Shown here: in pieces, positions 1 to 11,730 of the stretch
Position numbering within the stretch: the stretch's first letter is position 1
Layout of the letters: every line of letters starts with the position of its first letter
NCBI RefSeq assembly: GCF_051622035.1
Contig: NC_135360.1
Coordinates: 1,670,001-1,734,000 of the forward strand
DNA length: 64,000 nt
Direction: 5' to 3'
DNA from: Arctopsyche grandis
Lineage: Eukaryota; Arthropoda; Insecta; Trichoptera; Hydropsychidae
Position numbers and translations under genes: made by a program
Notes under the pieces: model-generated
What the model was told of the DNA's origin: nothing
The model's input: the letters and a program-made list of their open reading frames with translations, nothing else
Database searches by the model: none

Positions 1-760
1 CGAATGCCTTTAACTTTTTTTAACTCGTTTCAAAACTGAAAACGAACGTTCGCCATTTGCATTGCTTATAGGATGCGTTACAAATATTCTTAAAATTGTT
101 TCAACATTTGGAAACGTTGAAACAATTAATAATTTGTTTTTAAACCTAAATAATTTATAATTATCGACAGGATTCGTAATATTTTCGCTTTTGATATGTG
201 TCAATATCAATGTTATCTTTTGAAAATATTTTTTCAACAAATTTAACCTATTTCAAAATTAATGAAAATCCATAAGTAAACTATCATAAACTGATCTCCT
301 TCTTGATACTTCTGAAATGAATCCATCGCTGATAATTTTATGAATATTTATTATAAAGTTTTCTTTTTGACTAAAATTAACTTCATCGCATATCTCTCCA
401 AATTGCAATTTTTTTTTTTTACGTCTAGTGTCCTTTTATTTATGATTTTCAGTAAGAATGTAAGCATCTTTTTCAATTTCACTGAATTCATTTCTCGTAT
501 TTTTAATAAATTCTGAAAGGGATTTTATCAATCTTGTTCTCAACAACAAATGGTGCTGCATATTTTGTAATGATTTATTTGTAGCATTGATGCGCTGTAA
601 CAATTTATCTCACAAAGTAGTTAGTAATGCAGTCTCATACTAATCAAAATAAACTGCCAATTTTTTGCCTCCAGTTTTCTCATAGGTTTTTAAAATACGG
701 ACGTACTAATTTTAATAAGAGCTTCTTTAATATTTTGATTTTAATGCAAAAACAGCCTCT
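1..760 (-). pseudogene. hAT transposase, C-terminal fragment (broken)
   Basis: Read on the minus strand, several frames joined by frameshifts and stops resemble the C-terminal half of hAT transposases of the KIAA1586/ZMYM-like kind. The best piece is 10-240, which ends with the hAT dimerisation signature (FPNVETILRIF, then an ERSFSVLKRVK-like stretch). Upstream pieces at about 430-760 contain RLIKSLSEFIKNTR-like and ALKSKYKEALIKI-like segments. Poly(A) runs and multiple stops make it non-functional. It continues past the window edge. Confidence 0.6.
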
Positions 761-1198
761 GCTCTAGACGCCTATCGCGTACTATTTATTCTTTAAAAAT
801 ATTCCACCGTCGAGTAGATCATGAAAAAAAAAACATACAAATTTGGAAGAAAATCAAAATAATATAACGCACCTGAATATTATTATTTGCTTTTACACAA
901 TTAAAATTTGATTCAGAGATATTTCTATAATACATATGTTCGGTTTCTCTCTGTATACTCTACTTTGATTACTTTATCTATGTACGTCAGCGGTTTCCAA
1001 ACTTTATGCTACTAGGCCTCCCCAAAAAATAATTTTATTTTATTTTATTTAAATAATAAACCTTTATTTAAAAAAAAATACTGAACACTACAATAGACAG
1101 AATAATAAAAAGGTTTTGCTATAACATAAATTTATACGAACACGTATATTTATTTTTATATTAAATTACTAATTAAACTACATCTAACACATCAAAAT

Positions 1199-1440
1199 TT
1201 AATGCGAAGGATGTTGTTGTTTACTGGCGCAAAGTTTATCAAATCTTGGGGGAAATATGGAGAGTGCCACTCGTAACTCCTTTTCGAATATTAACCTGGC
1301 TCGATATTTGGTTTTCATTTCAGCTATGTACATAGTGCCGAAAACCCCGTTTCGCATAAATAAGACGTTACACACGGTAGAAGCACTTGCATTGCTTTGC
1401 AATACAAAGATTCATACTCTCCACTAAGATTCATCCAAAA
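1199..1440 (-). pseudogene. ZBED5-like hAT transposase, C-terminal fragment
   Basis: Two overlapping minus-strand frames carry the hAT C-terminal signature: SYLCETGFSAL followed by KTKYRARLIFEKELRVALS and PRFDKLCASKQQHPSH. This is the typical ending of ZBED5-like transposases (CExxFSALxxIKTKYRSRLxxExDLRxALS). The frame changes between the parts, so it is broken. Confidence 0.75.
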
Positions 1441-4423
1441 TTTTATTATAATAATAATAATAATAATAATAATAGCTTTTATTCCAGACGATGAGGAGAA
1501 TAGTTCAATCCCCAACGCCCATATAAATAATATATAGATAATAAAAAAAAAGTATTGAAAAATAGTAAACAAAAAAATGAATAAATATATAAATATTACT
1601 GATAATAAATAATAATAATAATAAATAATAATAATAATTATAATTATAATAATAAATAAATAATAATACTATTAAGTCTAATAATAATAATTTAATGTCT
1701 ATTCAAGGCGGTCGGTGTAGCAGTTCCATCCATCGAACATACATACAATGAAGAATGCAAATCAGAAGATGCAGCAGCAAGAAGACAATTAGGCGATAAA
1801 AATATACGAAGACGTAGAGAGGCCGCTCTTATCCTGAGAATGGCTTCAAAGTGAGGCACATGCCCTTTTACAAACATTTGCGACGCGCTACAGCTCCTAG
1901 GTAACCCGAAAAGAGCACGGTAACAGTTGTTGTATTGTACCTTTATCTTCCTCATCGTCTCCCGCTTGTATCTGGTCCATAATTCACTAGTATAGAGGCT
2001 AGTACAAAAGGACATAAATAATTGTCTCTTAACCTCTACACTGGAGTGGAAAAATCGTCTAGCCAGCATATTTGCCCTTACACAAATGGCTCTTCTTTGT
2101 CTTTCGATGTCACGGTCATCAGATAGATCCTCCGTCAGCAAGTGTCCCAGATACTTGACTTCCCTAACAGTTTCAAGATTACGCCCATCTAAAATAATAT
2201 TGGGGACGAAATGAGGACCTCGACCGTATCGGAAAATCAATACCATGGATTTACTCGTATTATACCGCATATTATGTTCTGCAGCATAACTCGAGCAAAC
2301 TTCCAGGAGGCGATTCAGAGCTGACGGAGAAGGCGCCAAGATCACCATGTCATCCGCATAGCTGATGTGGTTACTGCATATTCCTCCTATGTGGCAACCA
2401 ACTCCAGTCTGTCGAAGGCGATGTGAAAGTTCATCCATGTAAAGGTTGAATAAGCCAGGAGACATTGACCCACCCTGTCTAACCCCGCACTTCAAAGAAG
2501 CGGGATCAGAGTATGAATTCCCCCAGCGTACATGGCTGAACTGATTCCGGTGCCAGGATGCTAAAAACCTCACGATTTGACTTGGAGCTCCCCTTTTTAA
2601 CAGTTTGGACCAAAGTAGATCATGATCCACTCGATCGAAGGCCTTGGATAAGTCTAGAAAACAGGCGTATACGGAAGTTTTTCGCGATGTATAAAAATCC
2701 ACTACCTGTTTTAAAGTGTAGATGGCCATGTCCGTCGACGAGTGCTTCTTGAATCCAAACTGCTCATCAGCTGACAAAAGGTAGCCACTTAATCTGCAAC
2801 TCAATATCTTCTCTAGAATTTTAGATAAAATGGTGGCTAGAGCAATAGGACGATAGCTGTCAATGACTGAAGCATCAAGCTTTGATGACTTGAGGACAGG
2901 AACAATAGTCGTCCTTGAAAACTCTTCAGGTACATGTTCATGCAAAATCATCACATTGAAAAGCCTTGCTAATATGATGAAGAAATTCTTACCACTATGC
3001 AGAACATGATCCGTACTAATGCTATCCCAACCAGTTGCTTTCCCTCCAGACATTGACCTTAACGCAGTTTCAACTTCGTCGCCAGTTATGACGAAAAACG
3101 AATCTTCTGAGATAGACATAACCACATCAGCCCTGCCCATCAAATCCGAAACAGACTCTTTGAAATGCTTGCTAAACATATTGGCAATACTCCGATGGTT
3201 GTAGATTCCATTAATATGTACCGGGATAGTACTGTTTACTGCTAAAATAGCATTTGTAGCATTCCAAAATTGCTTGAAGTCTTTATTTCTATGATATAGA
3301 GCTATCTTGTCCATAACACTTTGATTAGCGTTGCGTTGACATACCTTCAGTGCAATTTTAAAAACATGCCTAGCATGACGACGTCGGTCGGCAATTTCTC
3401 CTGTAGAAGGGCGGCCCGCTGCAACCCATTCTATGAATGAGTTCCTCGAATCTAGGTAGCATGCCGCTACCTGATCGTTCCAACCAGGAACCACCTTAAA
3501 CCTCTTATCATTATACTGATGCGTTGGTGAAGAAAATGATGTCGAAGCGGCATTTCTCAACACATCTACAATCGAATGATAGAGGTAATTAATGGAAGTC
3601 CTATGCTCAGTATCAGTGCATTTTCTCAAATTGCAATTTTGAAGATTATTATCACATACAATACGATCCAAAGAGTTAATTATTTCTAGTGAATATGCAA
3701 TTATGTCGGAAGGGTTGCGTGGCATCCAAGTTGCAATGTCGCGATGACGATAATTGTGATATGGTCTCGAACGATTCAGACCATTCGAAGCAATTATAAC
3801 AAAAAGCGGACGATGATCTGACCATACTACGTCAGTGTGGTCTTTAAAATCTTGAATGGATCCTAAAATTGCTTCAGATGTGATACAGTGATCCAACCAC
3901 CGTAAGGAGCCGTGTGCGTCACTAACATATATAAATGTATCAGATGGAAGACACGCATAATCTTGAATCCTCAAATGATTTTCTTCACAGAAGGATAGTA
4001 GTTCGTTCCAAAATAAAGAGCCAGGATGAGCATTAAAATCACCCATGACAATAAAATTCGAGCGACTATGATCTTCGATAGCGGCATTAACAATGCCCAA
4101 GCAAGTAGTAAAATCTTCAAAGTTTTCTGGTTTTGCCGTCGGCATATATACATTAATAATTAACAATTCAATATGACCTTGCTGAAGTTTAATGCAAAGT
4201 AATCTCGGATTAAGAAGGTCAATTTGGGTGACTGTAAAAGTTTTTTTGTACAATATACCAACACCACCATAGGGACGTCCAACTAAAGGTCCATTACCGC
4301 TGTCCACTGCAGATGTACCAGTGCCTTCAAATGATGGATGGAATCTTCTCAAGTATACAGTTTCAAATTCTAAAAACCATGTTTCTTGTAACAAAATAAC
4401 GTCGGCCTCATTACATAGTTAGG
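1440..4423 (-). mobile_element. 5'-truncated CR1/L2/Rex1-like LINE
   Basis: The insertion lies between two halves of a hAT transposase. Its coding strand is minus. The 3' end (low coordinates) finishes in an (ATT)n microsatellite at 1443-1474, the kind of short-repeat tail used by CR1/L2-type LINEs rather than a poly(A). At the 5' side similarity starts at the endonuclease motif (about 4423), so ORF1 and the 5' UTR are missing. The clade assignment is from motif style only. Confidence 0.7.
1692..4394 (-). CDS. LINE ORF2: APE endonuclease plus reverse transcriptase
   Basis: This open frame of 900 codons has no internal stop. Residues 1-200 form an AP-type endonuclease: the start matches the LLQETW motif (one further codon run upstream, before an in-frame stop near 4430, completes NEADVILLQETW), GDFNAH is at about 118 and SDHRPLF at about 192. 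The reverse transcriptase covers about 490-750: SYRPIAL near 513, FLDLSKAFDRVDHDLLW near 579, GVRQGGSMSPGLFN near 637 and the catalytic YADD at 679-682. A C-terminal part (about 760-900) has the usual KVQYNNCYRALFGLPR-like segment. It would nick DNA and reverse-transcribe its own RNA during target-primed insertion. The frame is intact but the element is 5' truncated, so the copy itself is probably dead; the intact frame suggests recent insertion. Confidence 0.85.
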   Translation of the reverse strand: MLQETWFLEFETVYLRRFHPSFEGTGTSAVDSGNGPLVGRPYGGVGILYKKTFTVTQIDLLNPRLLCIKLQQGHIELLIINVYMPTAKPENFEDFTTCLGIVNAAIEDHSRSNFIVMGDFNAHPGSLFWNELLSFCEENHLRIQDYACLPSDTFIYVSDAHGSLRWLDHCITSEAILGSIQDFKDHTDVVWSDHRPLFVIIASNGLNRSRPYHNYRHRDIATWMPRNPSDIIAYSLEIINSLDRIVCDNNLQNCNLRKCTDTEHRTSINYLYHSIVDVLRNAASTSFSSPTHQYNDKRFKVVPGWNDQVAACYLDSRNSFIEWVAAGRPSTGEIADRRRHARHVFKIALKVCQRNANQSVMDKIALYHRNKDFKQFWNATNAILAVNSTIPVHINGIYNHRSIANMFSKHFKESVSDLMGRADVVMSISEDSFFVITGDEVETALRSMSGGKATGWDSISTDHVLHSGKNFFIILARLFNVMILHEHVPEEFSRTTIVPVLKSSKLDASVIDSYRPIALATILSKILEKILSCRLSGYLLSADEQFGFKKHSSTDMAIYTLKQVVDFYTSRKTSVYACFLDLSKAFDRVDHDLLWSKLLKRGAPSQIVRFLASWHRNQFSHVRWGNSYSDPASLKCGVRQGGSMSPGLFNLYMDELSHRLRQTGVGCHIGGICSNHISYADDMVILAPSPSALNRLLEVCSSYAAEHNMRYNTSKSMVLIFRYGRGPHFVPNIILDGRNLETVREVKYLGHLLTEDLSDDRDIERQRRAICVRANMLARRFFHSSVEVKRQLFMSFCTSLYTSELWTRYKRETMRKIKVQYNNCYRALFGLPRSCSASQMFVKGHVPHFEAILRIRAASLRLRIFLSPNCLLAAASSDLHSSLYVCSMDGTATPTALNRH

Positions 4424-4559
4424 GATGAAACTTAGGTAAACACGTCCGTCTGTGTATACCACACAACGCGTACTATGGCGAATGGTTTCATTTTGAAACT
4501 TTTGTTTTAGTGAGTTGTTTTACGATGGTTGTCAACTCGAATTCGTCTTCTTCGTTGTA

Positions 4560-4960
4560 GTTAAATGGATTCTATATCCACAAAAACTTGAAATAATTGG
4601 AAAAATACAGCACTAAGCCATCCGAGTGGTCAATAAAAAGATTTTTACTTGCTTCAATATTGGCTGTGGCCCAGAAATCTTTGGAAAGTGAAATATATCC
4701 AACTCATTCTTTTGTAAATTTGATTTCCATAACATCAACTTTTAAATGAAAGTTTTTACTTTGTTTTTTTGAACATGCGGATGTATTTGTGATTCCTGCA
4801 TTGATTTATTGAAACCGCTCAATTTTCCAAAAATTTCAACCAAATAGGCAAGTTTAACAATAAAATTATCGTTCGTCCACAAATTTGCCTCTTCGTGTTG
4901 GTTTTCTTCGAGAAAGGTTGCTAATTAAATGTGTATATAAAAATAAACATATGAAGTTTT
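4560..4960 (-). pseudogene. ZBED5-like hAT transposase, upstream fragment
   Basis: The minus strand reads LATFLEENQHEEANLW, then KLAYLVEIFGKLSGFNKSMQ and, after a stop, KLMLWKSNLQKNELDIF. These match the central region of ZBED5/SCAND3-like hAT transposases (known pattern: LAYLADIFxKLNELNLSLQG, then a KLxLWK segment). Stops and frameshifts are present. The downstream part resumes at 1440 after the LINE insertion. Confidence 0.65.
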
Positions 4961-5115
4961 ATTTATTTGTAGATATTATGGTATGAAAATTATTTTTTTA
5001 TTAAAAAGTTTTGGCGCCTCCCCTGGCAATAGTCCGCGCTTCTCCAGGGAGGCGCGCCTCCCAGTTTGGAAACCACTGATGTACGTAGTAACAGTAGATG
5101 AAGTTTTGTGATCAT

Positions 5116-5197
5116 TAGAGGTAGGATAGTCACAGTGCTATCCATTGTTCGGCAAACCTTTAACAATGCATTTACAACCTTTGAACAACCTTAAACA
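5116..5197 (+). mobile_element. hAT mini-element (TAGAGGTAGGA family), 82 bp
   Basis: It starts TAGAGGTAGGATAGTCAC and is flanked by GTGATCAT (5108-5115) and GTGTTCAT (5198-5205), an 8-bp duplication with one mismatch. Comparison with the uninterrupted copy near 38690 confirms that these bases are an insertion. Relatives lie at 45339-45705 and 51055-51156. The right end lacks the CCGGTGACTA terminus of the other copies. Confidence 0.6.
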
Positions 5198-6420
5198 GTG
5201 TTCATGCGAAAATTCGAACTCGGGATTTTGACTGATTCGAACTCAGAATCGATCACTGATCACGTTTTAATGATGTAGAAAAAAGTGTGTGCCTGTATTT
5301 CTGTGTGTTTGTGTGTCTGTGTGTCTGTGTATTTTGGGGATTTTTTGAACACCGTTAGTCATAGAACTGAAACTTAGTATCCGTTTCTGAAATTCTTATC
5401 GACATGACATAAATTTTTTTCCAATTTTTAGGTTGACCGGAAATGATACCTCCCCTTAAAGGTGTCCTCTTTTTTATGTTTTTGAATTCAATTATCTCCC
5501 AAACCGCTGACTGCATCGGACTAAAGTTTTTTTACATGTAATAGAAATAATAATACTTATAAACTTATATATTTTAAATATTTTTATCTAAACCGGAAGT
5601 AGTACTTTTACTCTAGAGAATCGAGGTTTTTTTATGTTTTTCTCAGAAACTGTTCGGTTTATTCAACTGAAATTTCATATCTAGAAGTTTAAGCTTAATA
5701 ACAAGTGATTTCTAAAATTTGGTAAGTATCTGTCAACCATAAGTGGTAGTTTACTCTTGTTCGATTTTTCTTCCACTATTTTTTTCGACCCTTTAAACAT
5801 GTGTGATCTTCACGAAAAAATTTAAGTATAATTCTTGTATCAATGTGATGAAAATAAAATGTCACTAAATTTTATTAACCGGAAGTGGGATTTTTTCCTC
5901 TTTGAAAGGTCAAAGATGTTGTGCCCACTACTCTGTCCACACTCCTCAACGTATCAAGCTGAAAATTTATATTTCTATTCTTTATGTACTAACTTAGAGC
6001 TGATAAGGTTTTGGTCAGAATTCGTTAACCGGAAGTACTATTTTTTTTAAAACAATATTTCATTATTTTATTTTGACCTTAAATTATTTTTATTTTCTTG
6101 ATATTCGATATAATATAATACTGATAGTGATTTTAAGTAATTAAAAAAATTTGAACAAAATCTGACAACCGGAAGTAGAACTTTTGTCTTGTGCAAGTTT
6201 CCATACATTTGCACTCAATTTGTATCGAAAATGCTGTCATTCATAGTTATAAGTATTTCATAATCTGTCTATACGGTTCAATATCGAATTTTGTTTTGTA
6301 ACCTTCTTATATTCCTCAAATACATAGATAAAGTCATGGGTCGGTCACATCCGAATTTTTTTTTACGTCTCCAGTATGGCACGGTTTATTTATTAAAAAA
6401 AATGAATCATCTTTTCAGAT

Positions 6421-7380
6421 ATATGTATGCTCTGACCACAATGCTAAATCCATAGGATAATCATTAGGAGCCATTACAGTATCATTTTCACCTTTGCTTT
6501 CTTCCTCATTTTCTTTTTCAGAAAACTGTTCTTCAGTCCTTTCAGGAGTCTGTTCTTCAGACGCTTTAGGATGCTGCTCATTATTTTTTCCAAAGGGGTT
6601 TGTTCAGACTATGTTTGATGATCGGCTTTCATGGCCTTACGACCCACGATTTGGCCGATATATTTTTGTGCTGGCCACCCTGACAGCGGTGTGCCCACAG
6701 ACTGACAGTTGTCGATAACGGTTTGGCGCGTAAACACTGGGTGTTTGCGTGGCCCTCGCTCCTTGCCACCGACCACCAACTGGAGACTGGTGGGTTGAGA
6801 TGATACTTGGAGACCAGCTCCAGTATCCGTCCGGTGTGCACCAGAGGAAGCCTGGTCTGTCTTTGTCCAGAAGGCAGACAACTGAGCTACGCGTGGCTAA
6901 CCTCAAAAGGCACGCGTGGTTACTTTGTTTACTCCCCCCTTTCCCCCCTGCTTGATCTCTGTATAACTTATACAAAATACAGTCGCAATACATAAACAGA
7001 TTTACGCCCTGTTTTCATTGGTTTACAATTTCCCGCCTTTTTTCCACATCACGCATCCCACGCACACTGTACGAAAGAGAAAGGGACAGAGCAGAGCAGC
7101 CATCATCAGCAGAGACCAGACCACCGACGACGAAGGAAGGCACCTTGAGGAAACCAGCCCCACCCACACTTACCACGAGCTATCTCACAAACCGATTTCA
7201 GGGGGCTCTCGAGTTGAGGACCCCTGGCGTCTGTACAGGGTTCTTATCAGTTCTTCTACAGGGCTGCTTTTCGATCCTTTCCAGTGGTTGGTCTTCGTTC
7301 CTTTCAGAGATCTGCTCTTCAGTTCTTTCAGAAGACTGTTACTCAAGTTGTTCCGATATTCTGGCATTTTTATGTAATTA
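6421..7380 (-). pseudogene. hAT transposase, N-terminal fragment (broken)
   Basis: The minus strand at 6421-6612 encodes a Glu/Lys-rich segment followed by NDYPMDLALWSEH, similar to the start of ZMYM/TTF-type hAT transposases, which often read YPxDPALW. A related Glu-rich stretch lies at about 7250-7365 and is separated from the first by roughly 640 bp of unrelated sequence. Together with the 1-760 fragment this gives N- and C-terminal parts of one broken gene. The family match is from memory of the motif only. Confidence 0.5.
6610..7248. other. Unidentified insertion inside the hAT fragment
   Basis: This GC-richer block interrupts the Glu-rich frame of the hAT N-terminal fragment. It contains overlapping open frames on both strands (for example 6637-6993 minus, 118 codons) that match nothing I recognise. 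No clear terminal repeats or target duplication were found. It may be a piece of another transposon or LTR. Confidence 0.3.
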
Positions 7381-7861
7381 GTTAGCGAATTCTTTTGTAG
7401 CAGTGAAATTTATCTAGAAAGGCCAAACAATCGACGACGGTGAGAGCAATTATCGCAAAGCTTTGTACTTAACATAAAAAAGTAGTCGTAAATTCCAATA
7501 TTGAATGGAAAAATGCATAGGAATTTCCGAATTATAATATTTCTCAGAACGATTTGGAGGCCCCTTAAATTTAGAGGCCACAGATATGCGCCAATTTTGC
7601 TGTTCGATAGTCCGCCACTGGGTATGTGGCAGTGGTCGTGAAGTGAAGTGGCGTTACGGCCAAATATCACAGAATTGTCGGTCGTCCACAATGTGATGAC
7701 TTTTGACGTTAGCAGCTGTCAAATTTGGTGAATTGCTAGACAGTCGGATGGGGTGTCGATTTCAAATCTATACGATCCAAAATCTCGAATTACCTTCATG
7801 AACTTCCCCCACGATATTTGGAATAAGAGCAGCAGTGGAAATTCGTGATAGGCGAGGCTAA

Positions 7862-8518
<657 letters not shown>

Positions 8519-11440
8519 CGTCTGCTTCATTCAATACCAACATTGTTTTTAATTCCCTCTATAAAATAGAGTTTTTATATATGTACCTATATCTATATTT
8601 ATATGTATGTAAGCTTATATAGTGTATATTTAATTTAATTGTGCTAAATATAATACAATATTTTAGCACCGATGAAAATACAATATAAATTTTAAACATC
8701 AAATAGCGCGTCTCTTCTTTCCCCATTATCCGTTGCATTGAAAATCTTTTAAAAATATTTCCATTATCTACATAAACACACACAGCACAAACTTAAATCA
8801 ACAGAAGCATATATGTATAATGTAAAATCAATCAATTACAAAAAGTTAATAAACTCGTACCTATAATTATTATTTATAAATTATGTAAATTATTACATAT
8901 TTGTAAGTAATGATTTTTTAAGAAATTCAGTGTCCAATTGTGGATTATTTTGTCACCATCTTACTCACATACATAATATATTGATGAAATGAATAGTATG
9001 TATTAAAATACTTACAATTACATATTCTCAATTAATTCCTATCTATCTATTTATCGAGTCAATTCGGTTGTGACTGTGAAATACTTTCCGACTTATATAA
9101 CATTTTTTTCTTATAGCATCCATTTTTACATAACACTTTGACCAATGTGATCAAGATCATTAGAAAATGTGATCAAGTTTTTCTCTATTTGCAATTATAC
9201 ATACATACATACATCCATATGTACGTGCATGCACTTTGATTGTAAGCCGATGTTCTATAAACCTACATTATCCATTCCCAACTCGTTTACCCACAAGTTG
9301 TAATATAAAATTGTATAGTAACCTGTTTCAGAGAAGAGAAGAGATATCACGTCGTTATATTCTTATAATTTCAGTATACACGTACATACATGTTTGATTC
9401 AATTGAAAATACTTTTCGGTTCAAGTGATTTATTGGAAAGGTGAGCGTGAAAATTTTTAGCCTAACACAAACACCATGAGAAAAAATGAAAAATGTTCAC
9501 CTGCGAAAAGTCTCACGCTTTTGAGTTTCACAGCTAGCCGGATAGCTGATAGCTGATACAATTCAATTTATCATACACACCTACATATATTATAATTGAG
9601 ATACTCTGTAATTTCGTTTTCGCACATGCGAGTATGAACGTATTATATTGTACGTACATATGTATGTATGTACATATATTCCGATACAATTTTCGATGTG
9701 ATTATTTTTTTCATATTCCGGCCATTCGATTGTTTTCGCCAAACCTACAACTATAAAAATATTTTATATTTATTATGTATGCTTTCACACTTTCTTTTTT
9801 CTATGGTTTTTATATGTGTACATATGTATGTATGTATGTATGTACGTTCCACGAGTATGCATTTTGAATTAAATATTGTATTGATTACATTAACTTAAGA
9901 GGTATGGGAAGTAAAACTTGACAATTTAAACAGCATAGTTTACGCTTTCCTTCGTCCTATTGTCGACTGTAATTTGAAAACAAATTTACACATTTATTGC
10001 TTTGCACAATAGTAAAGACCCACTCAAAATTAAACACCGCAAAATCCATTGTCTTGAATTTGAGACAAGTCTGCACGGGCTTTCTAAACGACACATTCGA
10101 CCCAAAATACATTTAGTATGTACTACATATGTAATAATAATCATTTCTGTTGACAGATTTTTCATAGGAAGTGGGGAGGGGCCTCTCCCTTGGTCGGTCG
10201 CTGAGAAAGTCGACGAAAGTTTTTCTAATTACTACTATTGTGCATACCAATGCTATGTACATACAATACGTTTTTGAATTCACGAAGTTGTATGTTGAAT
10301 AAAAGTTTGTGTGCATACGTGCATACATATGTATTTACAGCGGTAGATATGATATGATATTTTGAAGATACTATCACATATGTACATATGTTGTGGTAGG
10401 TGTAATCGTAATGTAGTATGTAACATAAATGCATAGTGTAGGTATGTATGTACATATAGAATCTGTAATACACGGTCTGGTCCACATCGGCGCATAACGG
10501 ACAACTGCATTTAATACAGGACGTTAACCTTCTTCTCTTCTTGTTGATTCCTTTCAATGGCCTCCACTCAGGCGCATTTCCATACAAAATGCATTTTCCG
10601 TATTCGATTGACTTCCTTCGACCGCAACACGAAAAATTTTCAATGACGAACACGTCTCGATTGTAGTATGTATGTACATATGTATCTGCGATATAATAAA
10701 AATAATATTGTTTATTAAAAAGAAAAAAAAACTGACAAATATTTGCTGAAACCGCAATAGAAATTCGTAAAATGTGTTTTTATGTGTTAAGCGAAAGTTG
10801 AAGATTGATCTGCGTAATAAATTTGAACACAAATTTGAGTACATACGATACATTCGTATTATTTTGATCTTTTGAACACATTTTCAGTTTGTAAGTATTA
10901 TACATTTTTTTATTGATCCGTGAATCTAAAATAATTGGCATAACTAAAACAATTCACTTAGAAGACGCATACGTATTTGCATATATGTACGTAAATACAA
11001 TAATAATATTGTATTGTGTGTATTGTGAACTTTCTCGCACTTGATGATTTTCACGGTCTACCAAACCCATAGACTTCCATTACGAACACACTCACTGGAG
11101 CTTATCATCATCGCTCGTTTCAATCACTGCGAATTTCTCGAACGCTGTTTCGTGAAAAATAATAATTTTCGATGTACTATTTTGATATTTCAACTAATTT
11201 TAATAATCAACCTAAAATATTTATCCTATAACTGATCTCAATCTACACTTAAATAAGTCGTCACGTCTTTTTTGCGAATATTACATAAGGTATTAATCGT
11301 CTTGTTATGTGTGCATACATACATATGTATATAATTATTACAAAAACCACAAATGCAACCATAACTGTAAGTTTATAGTATACATATGTACATAATTTGA
11401 AGTGTTTATATGTAAGTGGAGAAAGGGGTAGGAGAGCCGA
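8519..11440. other. Intergenic, no gene seen
   Basis: This AT-rich sequence separates the SOSS-B gene from the secreted-protein promoter. It holds many TACATA/TATGTA palindromic runs (for example near 9190, 9660, 10310 and 10450). Short open frames here lack family motifs or coding character. The sequence before 8853 is probably SOSS-B 3' UTR. Confidence 0.6.
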
Positions 11441-11476
11441 TATAAAACTCGACATTGACCTAATTGCTAGTCAAAC
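11441..11476 (+). promoter_or_regulatory. Candidate TATA box and initiator for the secreted-protein gene
   Basis: TATAAAA begins at 11441 and an AGTCAAAC initiator-like sequence lies at 11469-11476. That spacing of about 30 bp is right for a TATA promoter. It would give a 5' leader of about 260 nt before the ATG at 11731. This is inferred from sequence only. Confidence 0.45.
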
Positions 11477-11730
11477 GCGTTGTGAAATTCGAGTGAACGC
11501 ATCGCATCGTCTACTTCTACTGCTTAATCTATCCAATATTTTTCTTCTAACTTGTGTGTATTTTCTCTTAGACCATTCAAATTTCTTATATTTCATCATT
11601 GTACCTTCTATTTTGTTATCGTTATTTTTTTGCATATTTTTGTGTTCAGTGTCATTAATTAGCATGTGCCGCGAATAAGTTGCATCAACTATTTTCCAAT
11701 ATTGAAAATCTTTAACTATTCGAGATAAAT

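Larger units (their letters stand above)
988..5078 (-). mobile_element. hAT element (ZBED5-like transposase remnants)
   Basis: The ends are inverted repeats starting CAGYGGTTTCCAAACT (988 onward, and the complement of sequence ending at 5078), with further GGCCTCCC/GGGAGGCG similarity. An identical 8-bp duplication ATGTACGT flanks the element at 980-987 and 5079-5086, as expected for hAT. Transposase remnants on the minus strand lie at about 4560-4960 and 1199-1440, separated by a LINE insertion. The element cannot encode an intact transposase. Confidence 0.85.
970..6362 (+). mobile_element. ACCGGAAGT-ladder repeat, copy A (split by later insertions)
   Basis: Outer parts are 970-987 and 5079-6362; the hAT at 988-5078 and a mini-element at 5116-5197 are later insertions. 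Six boxes ACCGGAAGT or close variants lie at 5436, 5592, 5736 (degenerate), 5878, 6028 and 6168, spacing 140-156 bp. The left end reads ACTTTATCTATGTA and its inverted copy TACATAGATAAAGT lies near the right end (6323-6336), followed by a shared tail ending in CACATCCGAA and poly(T). The same repeat lies inverted at 36322-38742. No coding capacity is visible. Confidence 0.65.
1..7620 (-). mobile_element. Decayed hAT transposon, left end outside the window
   Basis: Minus-strand transposase fragments at 1-760 (C-terminal part) and 6421-7380 (N-terminal part) belong to one hAT-type element. Its right terminus reads, on the minus strand, CAGTGGCGGACTATCGAAC from 7620, which fits hAT ends of the CAGNGGCG type. 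The centre of the transposase is missing and the repeat at about 970-6362 sits in the gap. The left terminus and the target duplication lie beyond the window. The element stops about 330 bp upstream of the SOSS-B start codon. The assignment rests on the residual protein motifs and one terminus, so the exact extent is inferred. Confidence 0.6.

Noticed and set aside
6609-6995. Overlapping frames up to 118 codons on both strands
   Set aside because: They overlap one another within an insertion in a dead hAT and show no family motif.
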